Positions 43,793 to 54,200 of a stretch of DNA of 64,000 nucleotides are shown here, piece by piece; the stretch's first letter is position 1, and each line of letters opens with the position of its first letter. The notes beneath the pieces were generated by a model that worked only from the letters and a program-made list of their open reading frames with translations, did no database searches and was not told the origin of the DNA. The translations under genes were made by a program, and so were the position numbers. The DNA is from Streptomyces sp. CBMA29 (lineage in GTDB: Bacteria > Actinomycetota > Actinomycetes > Streptomycetales > Streptomycetaceae): NCBI RefSeq assembly GCF_014596445.1, contig NZ_MECL01000199.1, positions 1 through 64,000 of the forward strand, written 5' to 3'.

Positions 43793-46700
43793 GTGAAGCG
43801 GCCGATCCGGACGACCGCCGCACGCGTCGCCCCCCGGCGCCGCTCGGCGCTCCTCGCGGTGACCGTGGCCGTCGCGGCCATGCTTCCCGCCGTCGGCTCG
43901 GTGACGCCCGCCCAGGCGTCGTCCGGGCACGTCGGCGCACTCGCGCCGACGTCCTTGCAGGTGGACGGGGAGTCCTCGGACGCGGTCGTCGGCGGTCAGC
44001 GCCCCGCGCTGTCGTGGGTGGTGAACGACTCACGCCGGGCCGAGGCGCAGACGGCGTATCAGGTCGTGGTCGAGACCGCGGCCGTCGGGAAGGGCGGCCA
44101 CGCGCATCAGGTGTGGGATTCGGGCCGCGTTCGTTCGGCCGAGTCGGTGAATCGTTCTTATGGCGGTCCCGCGCTGGCGAGCAACACCACCTACACCTGG
44201 TCGGTGCGCACCTGGGACCGGGCGGGCGACCGCTCCCCCTGGTCGGCCCCCGCGCACTTCGACACCGCGCTGTTCTCCGCGTCCGACTGGTCCGCGTCGT
44301 GGCTGCGGGTCGCCGACGGCGCGCTGGTGCGCGGCGTCGTCGACCTCCCCAAATCCGTCGCGCGCGCCCGGCTGTACTTCGGCGCGCAGGGCATCGTGGA
44401 ACCGCACGTCAACGGCGCGGTGGCCGAACCCGACCAGGTCCTCAACTCGACGGTGACCGACTACGCCAAGCGCGTGCTCTACCGCGACTTCGACGTCACC
44501 CGGCAACTGGTGCGCGGACACAACGCGTTGGCCTTCATGGCGGGCAAGGGACAGTTCTCCGGACAGCCGACCTTCGTCGCGCAGCTCAACGTCACCTACA
44601 CCGACGGCACTTCCGGGGCCTTCGGCACCGGACCTGCCTGGCGCACCGCAGCGGGGCCGGTGACCGGCGACGACTTCTACCTCGGCGAGATGTACGACGC
44701 CCGTCGGGCCGTGACCGGCTGGGACACCGCGGGCTTCGACGACAGCGCGTGGAAGCCCGTCGTGGCGGTCGCCGCCGCGACGCACCCGCAGAGCCTCGCG
44801 CAGGGCAAGCCGGTGACCTCGCTGGACACGACCTCCTGCTGCGGCTGGTCGCCCGCCGCCCTCACCGACGGCGTCGACGGCTCGACGGACGCCTCCCAGG
44901 GCTACCACTCAGCCGTCGCGACGACCGCGAACGACGCCAAGTGGGCGCAGATCGACCTCGGTTCGGCCCAGCCGCTCTCGGGCGTCAGCCTCTTCCCCGC
45001 CCGGCCGACCAACGACACGGCGGGCGACCTGCCCGGCGCCGGATTCCCGGTGCGCTACCGCGTCGAGGCGAGCGACGACCCGACCTTCGCCACCGCGACG
45101 ACCGTCGTGGACCGTACCGGCGCCGACCAGCCCAACCCCGGTACGGCGTCGGTCGCGATACCGGCCGAGGTGACGGCCCGCTATGTGCGCGTCACGGCCA
45201 CCAAGCTCTACCGCAACGCCTCCGGGTGCAGCCTGCGGCTCGCCGAACTCGGCGTGTACGGCGCCCACCCGGCCACCGTCTACAGCGCCCTGACCCGGCT
45301 CCAGGCCGACACGACGCCTGCGACCCGTATCGTCAAGACCCTCAAGCCGGTGGCCGTCACGCACCCGGTGGCCGGGGCGCAGGTGTACGACTTCGGGCAG
45401 AACATCGTCGGCTGGGTGACGATCAAGGCAAGTGCCCCGTCCGGCACCACCGTTGACATCAAGAAGGGCGAGATCCTCGCCTCGGACGGCCAGGTCACCA
45501 CGTCCAACATCAGCTTCGGCGACGGCGATCCGGTCCGGCAGACCGAGCACTACACCTTCGCGGGCAGGGGCACCGAGACCTACGCCCCGCACTTCAACTA
45601 CTCCGGCTTCCGGTACGCCCAGCTCACCGGCGTGCCCGCGGGCGCCTCCATCACCGTCACCGCGCGGGAAGTGCACTCCGACGTCGCCACGACCGGACAA
45701 TTCGACACGTCCGACAAGCTGCTGAACAGCATTCAGACCGCCCTCGTGCAGACCCAGTTGAACAATCTCCAGTCGATTCCGCTGGACTGCCCGACGCGTG
45801 AGAAGCACGGCTGGCTCGGCGACGCGGGCGACACCGACGTCGAGGCGATGAGCAACTTCGACATGCAGGCGTTCTACGACCAGTGGGCGCAGACCGTCGT
45901 CACCAGCGCCCACGCCGACGGCAGCCTGCCCTCGGTCGCGCCCACCCAGGGCGCCACCGACTGGTTCACCGACCCCGCCTGGGGCTCGGCCTACCCGCAG
46001 ATCGTCTGGGACTCCTACACGCAGTACGGCAACGCGGGCCTGGTGCGGGCCAATTACGCGCAGGTGAAGAGCTGGGTCGACTACCTCGGCACGATCAGCG
46101 ACAGCGACCACGTCGTCACCAACGCGCCCGGCTCCTGGGGCGACGACTGGGTGGCGATGGTCAGCACCCCGCACGTCTTCTTCCAGACCGGCTACTACTA
46201 CCTGGACGCCACCCTGCTGGCGAAGATGGCCGCGGTCGTCGGCGACGCCGCGGACGCCAAGCGCTACACCGACCTGGCGCGGCAGATCGGGGCGGGCTTC
46301 ACCAAGCGGTTCCTCGACGCCGGCACCGGTGTGTGGAGCACCGGCACCCAACTGACCTACGCCATGCCGCTGGTACTCGGTCTGGTCCCGGCCGCTCAGC
46401 GGGAGGCGACCGTCGACCGGCTCGTCCAGGACATCGCCCAGCACGGCAACCATGTGACGACCGGCTTCGTCGGCACGTCCTTCGTCTACCAGGCGCTCGG
46501 CATGTTCGACCGCAACGACGTGGCGCTGGCCGTCGCGGAGCGCACCGACTTCCCGAGCTTCGGCTACATGGTGACCAACGGCCCCGGCACGATCTGGGAG
46601 AAGTGGCCGAACTCCTCCGCGGCGGACGGCACATCGTCCAAGGACCACATCGGTCTCGCCGGCTCGATCGGCCAGTGGTACTACCAGCAACTCGGCGGCA

Positions 46701-47803
46701 TCCAGCCGGACACGGGACCGGCGGGCGCCGCGTACCGCGCCTTCACCCTCGCGCCCGCCGTGGTCGGCGACCTCACTCATGTCTCCGCGCGGCAGCGGAC
46801 CGCGCGCGGCACGGTCGTCAGTTCCTGGCAGCGTCACGGGTCCACGCTGACCTACCACGCGGTGGTGCCGGTCGGCTCGACCGCGACCGTCAAGGTGCCG
46901 CTGCTCGGCGGCGCCCGGTCGACGGTGACCGAGAGCGGCCGGACGATCTTCGCCGACGGCCGCCGCGGCCAGAGCGACCCCGGCCTGAGCGTGGGCACGG
47001 CGGACGGCAAGACGCTCACCGTGACCGCCGGGTCCGGTGACTACACCTTCACCGTCCGCCCGCCGCGGACCCCGTACACCCAGGTGTCGGTCTCCGCGGG
47101 CGCGCCCGCGCCCGCGCTGGTCAAGGGGAACGGCGGTACGACGATCGGCGCGGTGGTCGAGGGCCACTCGACCGCCGCCAACGCCTCGGCGACGGTCGGC
47201 GCCGACGTCCCCGCGGGCTGGACCGTGACGTCCACGCCCGCCCGCGTCCCGCTGACCCCGGCGTCCACCGCGACCTTGGCGAACGTCAAGGTCACACCGC
47301 CGAGCGGGACGAGGAGCGGTACGTATCCGGTCACCGTGACCGTACGGTCGTCCGACGGTACGACGGCCAAGGCCGCTCTCAAGGTGCTGGTCCTCGGCAG
47401 TTGGCCGCAGGGCACCACGGCAGCCGCCTCCAGCGAACACGCGCCGAACGTCGTGGACGGCGCGACCCGTACGTATACCGCGGGCAATGCCGTCGACGGT
47501 GATCTGAGCACCTTCTGGAACGACGACACCGACTCCCGGTACCCCGACACCCTGACCGTCACCGCCCCCGCCGCGGCCACGCTGAACGGCGTGGGCTTCG
47601 CCTCGCACAGCGACGGCGTCCCGACCGCTTTCACCGTCCAGACCTGGGACGGCGCGGCGTGGGTGACGCAGGCCGACATCACCGGCAACACCGACCAGTA
47701 CCGCTGGATCCCCTTCGCGGGCTCCGTCACCACCACGCGGGTCCGCGTCGTGGTGACAGCGGCGCAGAACAGCTTCACCCGGATCGTGGAACTGACCCCC
47801 TAG
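43793..47803 (+). CDS. Large secreted GH78 alpha-L-rhamnosidase with inserted and C-terminal binding domains
   Basis: 1336 residues, GTG start 6 nt after AGGAG. Signal peptide: RRRSALLAVTVAVAAML ... AQAS. Order: fibronectin-like start, rhamnosidase N domain (about 150-300), an inserted F5/8-type C domain (about 325-490, from LAQGKPVTSL), the concanavalin-like domain, then the (alpha/alpha)6 barrel with CPTREKHGWLGD at 666-677 (the GH78 catalytic signature), C-terminal beta domain, a NEW3 Ig-like domain (about 1095-1200) and a final discoidin-like domain. A canonical GH78 enzyme; acts on terminal alpha-L-rhamnose outside the cell, with binding modules that likely target polysaccharide. Single-gene unit behind its own operator. 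Confidence 0.93.
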   Translation: MKRPIRTTAARVAPRRRSALLAVTVAVAAMLPAVGSVTPAQASSGHVGALAPTSLQVDGESSDAVVGGQRPALSWVVNDSRRAEAQTAYQVVVETAAVGKGGHAHQVWDSGRVRSAESVNRSYGGPALASNTTYTWSVRTWDRAGDRSPWSAPAHFDTALFSASDWSASWLRVADGALVRGVVDLPKSVARARLYFGAQGIVEPHVNGAVAEPDQVLNSTVTDYAKRVLYRDFDVTRQLVRGHNALAFMAGKGQFSGQPTFVAQLNVTYTDGTSGAFGTGPAWRTAAGPVTGDDFYLGEMYDARRAVTGWDTAGFDDSAWKPVVAVAAATHPQSLAQGKPVTSLDTTSCCGWSPAALTDGVDGSTDASQGYHSAVATTANDAKWAQIDLGSAQPLSGVSLFPARPTNDTAGDLPGAGFPVRYRVEASDDPTFATATTVVDRTGADQPNPGTASVAIPAEVTARYVRVTATKLYRNASGCSLRLAELGVYGAHPATVYSALTRLQADTTPATRIVKTLKPVAVTHPVAGAQVYDFGQNIVGWVTIKASAPSGTTVDIKKGEILASDGQVTTSNISFGDGDPVRQTEHYTFAGRGTETYAPHFNYSGFRYAQLTGVPAGASITVTAREVHSDVATTGQFDTSDKLLNSIQTALVQTQLNNLQSIPLDCPTREKHGWLGDAGDTDVEAMSNFDMQAFYDQWAQTVVTSAHADGSLPSVAPTQGATDWFTDPAWGSAYPQIVWDSYTQYGNAGLVRANYAQVKSWVDYLGTISDSDHVVTNAPGSWGDDWVAMVSTPHVFFQTGYYYLDATLLAKMAAVVGDAADAKRYTDLARQIGAGFTKRFLDAGTGVWSTGTQLTYAMPLVLGLVPAAQREATVDRLVQDIAQHGNHVTTGFVGTSFVYQALGMFDRNDVALAVAERTDFPSFGYMVTNGPGTIWEKWPNSSAADGTSSKDHIGLAGSIGQWYYQQLGGIQPDTGPAGAAYRAFTLAPAVVGDLTHVSARQRTARGTVVSSWQRHGSTLTYHAVVPVGSTATVKVPLLGGARSTVTESGRTIFADGRRGQSDPGLSVGTADGKTLTVTAGSGDYTFTVRPPRTPYTQVSVSAGAPAPALVKGNGGTTIGAVVEGHSTAANASATVGADVPAGWTVTSTPARVPLTPASTATLANVKVTPPSGTRSGTYPVTVTVRSSDGTTAKAALKVLVLGSWPQGTTAAASSEHAPNVVDGATRTYTAGNAVDGDLSTFWNDDTDSRYPDTLTVTAPAAATLNGVGFASHSDGVPTAFTVQTWDGAAWVTQADITGNTDQYRWIPFAGSVTTTRVRVVVTAAQNSFTRIVELTP

Positions 47804-47975
47804 AGCGGGTCAGGCGCCGCCGTCCCAGGGCGCCGCACGCGGGCGGCCCGGCTGTTCGTACCCGTTCGGCTCACCGGGTGCGGAACAGACGGGCCGCCCG
47901 TTCCGCTTGCATGGGTGACGGGACCGCGCCCGGCCGACCGGGCGGGCGCGCGGCGCGCATCGAGGAAGGGTTCAC

Positions 47976-48860
47976 ATGGGACAGTACGACCGGCTGGGCA
48001 GGATCGGGATCTGGAGCGGCGCCTGGACCGCGGCGGTGAACGGCTCCGGAGTGACGTACACCGGCGCGTACGACGAGGCCGCCGCCGAGGTCGAGGCGCT
48101 GGGGTACGGCGCCGTCTGGCTCGGCGGCAGTCCCGGCGTCGCCGTCGCGGAGCCGCTGCTGAAGGCCACCACCCGGCTGACCGTGGCGACCGGCATCCTC
48201 AACATCTGGAACGACGAGGCCGCGGACGTCGCCTCGCAGTGGGCGGCGGTGGAGCGGACGCATCCGGGCCGGTTCCTGCTCGGGCTCGGTGTCAGCCACG
48301 GCCCGATGGTCAAGGGCTACGCGCGGCCGTACTCCGCCATGGTCGACTACCTGGCGGCGCTGGACGCGGCGCCGGAGCCGGTGCCCGCCGGGCGGCGGGT
48401 GCTGGCGGCGCTCGGCCCGAAGATGCTGGAGCTGTCCCGTGACCGTGCGGGCGGCGCGCACCCGTATCTGGTCACCCCCGAGCACACCGCGAAGGCGCGC
48501 GCGGTCCTGGGTGCGGGACCGCTGCTCGCGCCCGAGGTCAAGGTCGTGCTGGACACGGACCTGGACTCGGGGCGTGCCAAGGCCAGGGACCATCTGAAGC
48601 TGTACCTGGCGCTGCCCAACTACACGAGCAATCTGCTGCGTTCGGGCTTCACCGAGGAGGACCTGGCCGGCGGCGGCAGCGACCGGCTGGTGGACGCGGT
48701 CTTCGCCGTGGGCGACGAGAGCGTCGTCGCGGCGCGGGCCGCGGAATTCCTCGCCGCGGGCGCCGACCACCTCGCGGTCCAGGTGGTCACCGGCGATCCG
48801 GCGCGGCCGTTGCCGCTGGCGCAGTGGCGCAGGCTCGCGCCGGCGCTGATCGAGGGCTGA
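47976..48860 (+). CDS. LLM-class (probably F420-dependent) oxidoreductase
   Basis: 294 residues forming a luciferase-like TIM barrel: LGRIGIWSGAW at the start, ALGYGAVWLGG, ATGILNIWN (the flavin/F420-contacting strand), HPGRFLLGLGVSHG, and a C-terminal AEFLAAGADHLAVQV. The pattern fits the mycobacterial/actinomycete F420 subgroup rather than FMN monooxygenases. Substrate unknown. The 172-bp gap before it shows no convincing hairpin. A short repeat (GATCGAGGGCTGA) straddles its stop codon. Confidence 0.85.
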   Translation: MGQYDRLGRIGIWSGAWTAAVNGSGVTYTGAYDEAAAEVEALGYGAVWLGGSPGVAVAEPLLKATTRLTVATGILNIWNDEAADVASQWAAVERTHPGRFLLGLGVSHGPMVKGYARPYSAMVDYLAALDAAPEPVPAGRRVLAALGPKMLELSRDRAGGAHPYLVTPEHTAKARAVLGAGPLLAPEVKVVLDTDLDSGRAKARDHLKLYLALPNYTSNLLRSGFTEEDLAGGGSDRLVDAVFAVGDESVVAARAAEFLAAGADHLAVQVVTGDPARPLPLAQWRRLAPALIEG

Positions 48861-48898
48861 TCGAGGGCTGAGTCCGCGCTCATTGTCGCGGAGTGGAC

Positions 48899-48931
48899 CG
48901 GGACGCCCGCCCGCCGCGGACGGGCGCCCCG
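48899..48931. terminator. Bidirectional terminator between LLM oxidoreductase and chitinase
   Basis: An 11-bp stem (CGGGaCGCCCG with CGGGCGCCCCG, one mismatch) and an 11-nt loop in the 84-bp gap between convergent genes. Confidence 0.65.
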
Positions 48932-48944
48932 GAGTCCTGCGGGA

Positions 48945-50012
48945 TCAACGGCCTTGCAGCGCCTTGACGTTGTTGCCGAAGGTCCAGTTCTTCGAGCCGT
49001 CCCAGTTGAGCGACCAGGTCATCAGACCCTTGAGGGCGCCGCTGTAGCTGTTCCACGCCTGCGAGACCAGACTGGTCGTCATATAGCCGCCGCCCGCGCC
49101 GGGTTGGGCCGGAAGACCGGGGACCTGCTTGTCGTACGGGACGCGGATCGTCGCGCCCTGGACGACGAGTCCCTTGTTGAGGCAGGTGGTCTGCGCGGTG
49201 AAGCCGGCCACCGTACCGGCCTGGTAGGAGTCGCCGGAGCAGCCGTACATGCTGCCGTTGTAGTACTGCATGTTGAGCCACCAGAGCTTGCCGTTGTCGG
49301 CGTACTTCTTCACGATCGGCAGGTAGGCGCCCCAGATCGAGCCGTAGGTGATGCTGCCGCCGGTGACGTACGCCGTCTCGGGGGCCATCGTCAGGCCGAA
49401 GCCCGCGGGCATCCGGGACAGGACGCCGTCGATGATCCGCTCCAGGTTGGCCTGCGAGGCGGAGAGGGTGTTGATGTTGCCGCTGCCGACGAGGCCGGTC
49501 TCGATGTCGATGTCGATGCCGTCGAAGTTGTACTTCTGGAGGATCGGCACGACGGTGGCGACGAAGCGGTCGGCGACCGTGCTCGAACTGAGGTCGATGC
49601 CGGCCGCGGCCCCGCCGATGGACATCAGGATCGTGGCGCCCGCGGCCTTGGCCTGGCACATCTCGGCCGGGGTGGCGACCTTCACGCCGGTGTCCATGCC
49701 GTCCTGCCACAGCACGGTGCCGTCGGACTGGATGACGGGGAAGGCCGCGTTGATCACGTTGTAGCCGTGGGCGGCGATCCGGCTGTCGGTGATGGGGATC
49801 CAACCGAGGCCGGGGTGCACGCCGTTGGCGGCGCCGTCCCAGTTCTCCCAGTACCCCTGGAGCACCTTGCCCGCGGGCCGTGCCTTGGTCGCGCAGGTGT
49901 CGGCCGCGGCCGACGCCGGTTGTGCCGCGTGGGTCGCCGCGGCGACCGGAATCTGCGCCAGGAAGGCCATGGCGAGGCCGACTCCCAGCAGACGCACCCT
50001 CCGACCGATCAT
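48945..50012 (-). CDS. Secreted GH18 chitinase
   Basis: 355 residues from the ATG before IGRRVRLLG (ribosome site GAGGAG). A Sec signal ends near ASAAADT. The mature protein is only a GH18 barrel: LQGYWENWDG, SIGGA (132-135 region) and the catalytic FDGIDIDIE with Glu171 as acid (DxxDxDxE motif at 164-171), then MQYYN and MTWSLNWDG. No chitin-binding domain is attached. It hydrolyses beta-1,4-N-acetylglucosamine in chitin. Two DasR-type operator sites lie just upstream, so control by N-acetylglucosamine supply is expected. Confidence 0.95.
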   Translation of the reverse strand: MIGRRVRLLGVGLAMAFLAQIPVAAATHAAQPASAAADTCATKARPAGKVLQGYWENWDGAANGVHPGLGWIPITDSRIAAHGYNVINAAFPVIQSDGTVLWQDGMDTGVKVATPAEMCQAKAAGATILMSIGGAAAGIDLSSSTVADRFVATVVPILQKYNFDGIDIDIETGLVGSGNINTLSASQANLERIIDGVLSRMPAGFGLTMAPETAYVTGGSITYGSIWGAYLPIVKKYADNGKLWWLNMQYYNGSMYGCSGDSYQAGTVAGFTAQTTCLNKGLVVQGATIRVPYDKQVPGLPAQPGAGGGYMTTSLVSQAWNSYSGALKGLMTWSLNWDGSKNWTFGNNVKALQGR

Positions 50013-50069
50013 GTCGTACTCCTCGTGGTGTCGTCGCGCACTCACAGGCCGTAGTGGACCGGATCGTAA

Positions 50070-50085
50070 AGTGGTCTGAACCACT
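50070..50085. promoter_or_regulatory. DasR-responsive element (dre) AGTGGTCTGAACCACT
   Basis: A 16-bp imperfect palindrome differing from the known dre consensus (ACTGGTCTAGACCACT, first C/G variable) only at the centre and the flexible second base. It starts 57 bp before the chitinase start. DasR is the GntR-family repressor of N-acetylglucosamine and chitin genes in Streptomyces (established). Confidence 0.85.
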
Positions 50086-50090
50086 CGTCA

Positions 50091-50106
50091 ATAGGTCTGG
50101 ACCAAG
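50091..50106. promoter_or_regulatory. Second, weaker dre-like site ATAGGTCTGGACCAAG
   Basis: It retains the core GGTCTnGACCA but has degenerate ends. Centre-to-centre distance to the first site is 21 bp, two helical turns, so two DasR dimers could bind on the same face. Confidence 0.65.
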
Positions 50107-50148
50107 CCCGTGGTGCGGCGACGACAGTGACGGGAGGATAGGGAAGGG

Positions 50149-50994
50149 TCAGCCGGTGGTCGGACGGTAGGCGTAGGCGGTGGTGGAGACCGCGCACACG
50201 CTCGGCGAGATGATCTCGACCCGCAGCACCTTCGCGTTCGCGTCGTAGTCGACGCCCTCGGTCTCGAAGCCGCCCGAGCAGATGCTGCTGCGCGGCACCT
50301 GGAAGAGGGTGGCGACCCGGCCGGTGACGGGCGTGCCGTCGAGCGCGTGCGGCAGGTCGACCTGGAAGACGTCCTTGGCGTCGTCGTCGGAGACGCAGAC
50401 CAGCCGGGTCGCGGAGACGAAGTCGCAGCCCTGGACGTCCGTGACGGCCTTGTCGAGGCTGATCTGTCCGGCCTGCGCGAGGGTGCCGCCGGTGGCCGGG
50501 GTCGCGGGGTTGGTCACCGGGGCGGGAAAGACCTGGAGCCGGTTGACCGTGCCCCACTCCCCCTCGACCAGCCACTGCGCGTCCGGCGAGACGGTCGCGA
50601 AGGAGTTGTTGAGCAACTCGCCCTGGCCCAGCGGGTGCACGTAGTCGTAGCTGTGTCCGTCGGGTGTGGTGACCTCGAACATCTTCGAGGTGGCGCTGTC
50701 GCCGCCCTGGTAGGCGTCGAAGACGTAGCCGTTGACGATGTCCGGGTCGCCGACGTGGTTCCAGCCCGCGATGCGCAGCCGCAGCGGGATCGAGCCGAGG
50801 CCGCGGGTGAGGACCGAGCCGTCGGCCCGGGTGGCGATGCCCTCGCCCGCGGTGAGCGTGCTGTACACCGTGTTGCCGTCGGCCCGCCACCCGCCGGGCG
50901 AGTCGGCGTGCGCGGTGGAGGTGCCCACGGCGGTCAGGGCCGCGGTGGCGAGCAGCAGGGCGGCGGCGCGGCTACGGAGTGCGCGTGCGGTCAA
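50149..50994 (-). CDS. Secreted protein of unknown function
   Basis: 281 residues with a clear signal peptide (RSRAAALLLATAALTAVG ... AHADS). The first codon is TTG, six bases after GGGGG; no ATG or GTG with a ribosome site is nearby. The mature part is rich in beta-propeller-like repeats (SPDAQWLVEGEWG, TLAQAGQISL, VQGCDFVSATRLVCVSDDD) and has four Cys, suggesting two disulfides and an extracellular lectin- or lactonase-like fold. Family not recognised. It lies upstream of the chitinase in the same orientation, with the dre sites between them. Confidence 0.75.
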   Translation of the reverse strand: MTARALRSRAAALLLATAALTAVGTSTAHADSPGGWRADGNTVYSTLTAGEGIATRADGSVLTRGLGSIPLRLRIAGWNHVGDPDIVNGYVFDAYQGGDSATSKMFEVTTPDGHSYDYVHPLGQGELLNNSFATVSPDAQWLVEGEWGTVNRLQVFPAPVTNPATPATGGTLAQAGQISLDKAVTDVQGCDFVSATRLVCVSDDDAKDVFQVDLPHALDGTPVTGRVATLFQVPRSSICSGGFETEGVDYDANAKVLRVEIISPSVCAVSTTAYAYRPTTG

Positions 50995-51150
50995 CGGAAC
51001 CCCCGGTGTGAACGGTGGGAGCCGCCCGCGGCACGGGGCAGCCCTGTGACAGCAGTGACCCTAGGGCCTGACGGGCCGACGCCACCACAGCGCGTGGGCC
51101 AACTCGGCCTGAACGGGCGGCGATCGGATCGTTCGCACTGGTCATGGGTG

Positions 51151-51191
51151 CGGGGCGGGCGGGGCCGGTCGTGCCGGTCCCGCCCGCCCCG
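51151..51191 (-). terminator. Intrinsic terminator of the third GH92 gene
   Basis: An 18-bp stem (CGGGGCGGGCGGGGCCGG and complement, one mismatch) with a 5-nt loop, 26 bp beyond the GH92 stop codon. The rest of 50995-51216 shows nothing notable. Confidence 0.82.
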
Positions 51192-51216
51192 CGTTCTGCG
51201 CGGTGGACTGCCGGGG

Positions 51217-54200
51217 TCAGGCGGTCGCCACGGAGAAGATGTGCATGTCACCGCCGTTCGTGCTGGACGGCAGCGTCACACTGGCCAGTTGCCTGCCCGC
51301 CTGGAGCGCGATCGGCGCGGTGGAGAAGATCTCGGTGCCCACCGGGTCCTTTCCGCCGCCCTGGACGTCGCGGTACGCGGTGTGCACCGCCACGACGTTG
51401 CCGTACGAGGGCTGCTGGGAGCCGCCGCCGAGCGTCCAGTCGCTGAAGCCGATGTCGGCCTGCTGGGTGGTGCCGTCGGTGTACGTCAGCGTCACCGTGC
51501 CGGTGGTCGGGCCCTCGCTCGCGCTGCCGAGCAGGCTCAACGTGGTCGCACCGGCAGCCGACTTGGAGACGTCGAGCACCTGGTCGCCGCCGCCCACCAC
51601 GATGTTGTCGGGCGCGCCGGGCGCCACCTGGGGCCAGGTGAAGTCGAAGCCCCCGGAGGACACGGTGCCGCCGGGCGTGGCACCGGCCGCGGCGAGCGCC
51701 GCCGCCGAGTAACTCCAGCCCTCGCCGTCGAAGTTGGCGGCCGGGTTGCTGTCGTCGGCGGAGATGCCGTTGTTGTTGACGTACCAGGTGATCGTGCCGC
51801 GCACGCCGACCGTCACCGACAGCGAGGCGCCCGGCGCGGTGCCGCCGTGCGAGTCGGTCAGCGTGATCGGGATCGTGTAGACCCCGGACTTGGTGTCGGC
51901 GGCGACCGACACGGACAGCTTGGCGCTGGTGGCGCCGCCCTTCGGGACGGTCACCGTGCCGGACGCGGGCTTGAGCGTGATGCCCGCGGGCGGCTTCGCG
52001 GTCCAGCGGACGTCGACCTTCTTGTCCTGGATCGTGGACAGCTTGATCGCGGCGTCGGCGGAGCCGCCGGGCTCGATCTTCACCTGGCCGGGGTCGGTCG
52101 AGGCGAAGAACGGGGCCTCACCGTCGCGGAAGGACGGCGGCGCGTTCTTGGCCGCGCTGCCCCACGTGGTGTTCGCGGTGCCGCCCAGGGTGTAGTCCAG
52201 GGTGCCGCCACGGGTGACGAACGAGGCCGGGACCCACGGCTTGTCGGACTTCTTGCCGTTGACGCGCAGGCCCTGGACGTAGATGTTCTTGGCCGACGCC
52301 TGCGGGGCGTTGACCGTGATCGTCTTCCCGAGCCCGGTGTGGATCACCGCGCGCGGGAAGACCGGGCTGGAGAGCACCAGGTCGGCGCGGCTGGGCACCT
52401 GCGGGTACATGCCGAGCGCGGAGAAGACGTACCAGGACGACATCGTGCCCGCGTCGTCGTTGCCGGGGATGCCGCCGGGCGCGTTGGTCCACAGGCCGTC
52501 GGTCTCGGCGCGCACGGTCTCCTGGGTTTTGTACGGGGCGCCCAGGTAGTCGTACACGTACGGCGCGTTGATGTCGGGCTCGTTGGTGGCGTCGTAACGC
52601 GTGTCGTCCTTCGCGGAGAAGTCGAAGGTGCCGTCCGGGTTGCGGAAGAAGGCGTCGAGGCGGGAGACCGCGGTCGCGTTGCCGCCCATGGCCTTGGCCA
52701 GTCCGGCGATGTCGGAGTAGACCATCCACGTGTAGCGGGCGCTGCTGCCCTCGACGAAGCCGCTGCCGGTGGCGGGGTTGAAGTTGGCTCCCACCCACGA
52801 CCCGTCGGACTTGCGGTCGCGCATGTAGCCGCCCTGCGCGGTCGCGTTCGGATCGAAGACGTTGGTCCAGTTGCCGCTGCGGTCGAGGAACTTCTGCTGG
52901 TTCTTCCGGTCGCCGACGTGTCCCGCCAGCTCCGCCAGACCGAAGTCCGCGGCGGCGTCCTCCAGGGTCTCGGCGGCGCCTCCCCAGCAGTGGCAGTTGT
53001 CGGACGGCACGTAACCGAGCGTCAGGTACTTGTCCAACGCCGGTCGCTGGCCCACGCATTCGACGTTGCAGCCCGAGCTGTCGGAGTCGTTGGCGGTCGG
53101 CACGGTGGCCGCCTTCACCAGCGAGGCGAGGGCGCCCCTGACGTCGAAGTCCCGGCCGCCGAAGGCGTAGATGCCCGCGAGCGCCGCGTCGGACGGGTCG
53201 CCGGACATGATGCTGGTCTTGCCGTTCTCCAGCAGCCAGCGGTCCCATTCGCCGCCGCGCTGCTGGGCGTAGTTGAACAGCGACTGCGCGTAGTCACTGC
53301 CGACTCTCGGCTGAAGCAGCGTCAGCAACTGCACCTGCGCCCGGTACTGGTCCCAGCCGGAGAAGGTGCCGTACTGCTCGTGCTGTCCCCTGGCCAGCGA
53401 GTGGGTCTTGCGGTCGCCGCCCAGATACTGGCCGTTGACGTCGCTGGTGAGGGTCGGCTCCAGCATCGAGTGGTAGAGCGCGGTGTAGAAGGTGGCGTTC
53501 TGGTCGGCGGAGCCGCCGGACACCTGGATCTTGCGCAGCGCGGTGTTCCACGCGGCGGTGGCCTTCGACCTGACCGAGTCGAAGCTGGCGCGCCGCGGGT
53601 TCTCCGCCGTCAGGTTGGCCTCGGCGTTGCGCGCGCTCACGTACGAGATCGCGACCTTGGCCTGCACCTGCTTGGTGCCGGACGCGAAGGTCACGTAGGC
53701 GCCCGAGCCCTTGCCCGCGGTCGCGTTGCCGCTGGAGTTGTAGCCGGTGCCGCCGCTGGCCGACGTGGAACCCGGCGTCAGGGTGCCGTCGGTCCAGGTG
53801 CCCACCTTGGCGAAGGGCTGGTCGAAGTGGGCCGTGAAGTAGAGGGTGTAGACGTCGTGCCGGTTGTTCGCGCTCTGCGGTCCGCAGAAGTTGCCCGCGC
53901 TGACCGAGCCGGTCACGGTACGGGCCGCCGCGTTCACGGTGACGTCCGCGGCGGCGCTGCCGCTCTCGGAGTTGGACGTACGGAACAGCACGCTGGCGGG
54001 CTTGTCGGCCGGGAAGCCGAACTGGCCGGTGCCGGTGCGCTCGGTGGTGGTCAGCCGCGCGCTGGCCCCGCTGTCCAGGCCGACCTGGTAATAGCCCGCC
54101 TGCGCCGTCTCGTTGGCGTGCGAGAAGGTCGAGGCGTACTTCGCGTCCTTGGTGTCGGCGCTCGGCGAGGAGTCGACGTCGCCCACGTACGGCATGATCG

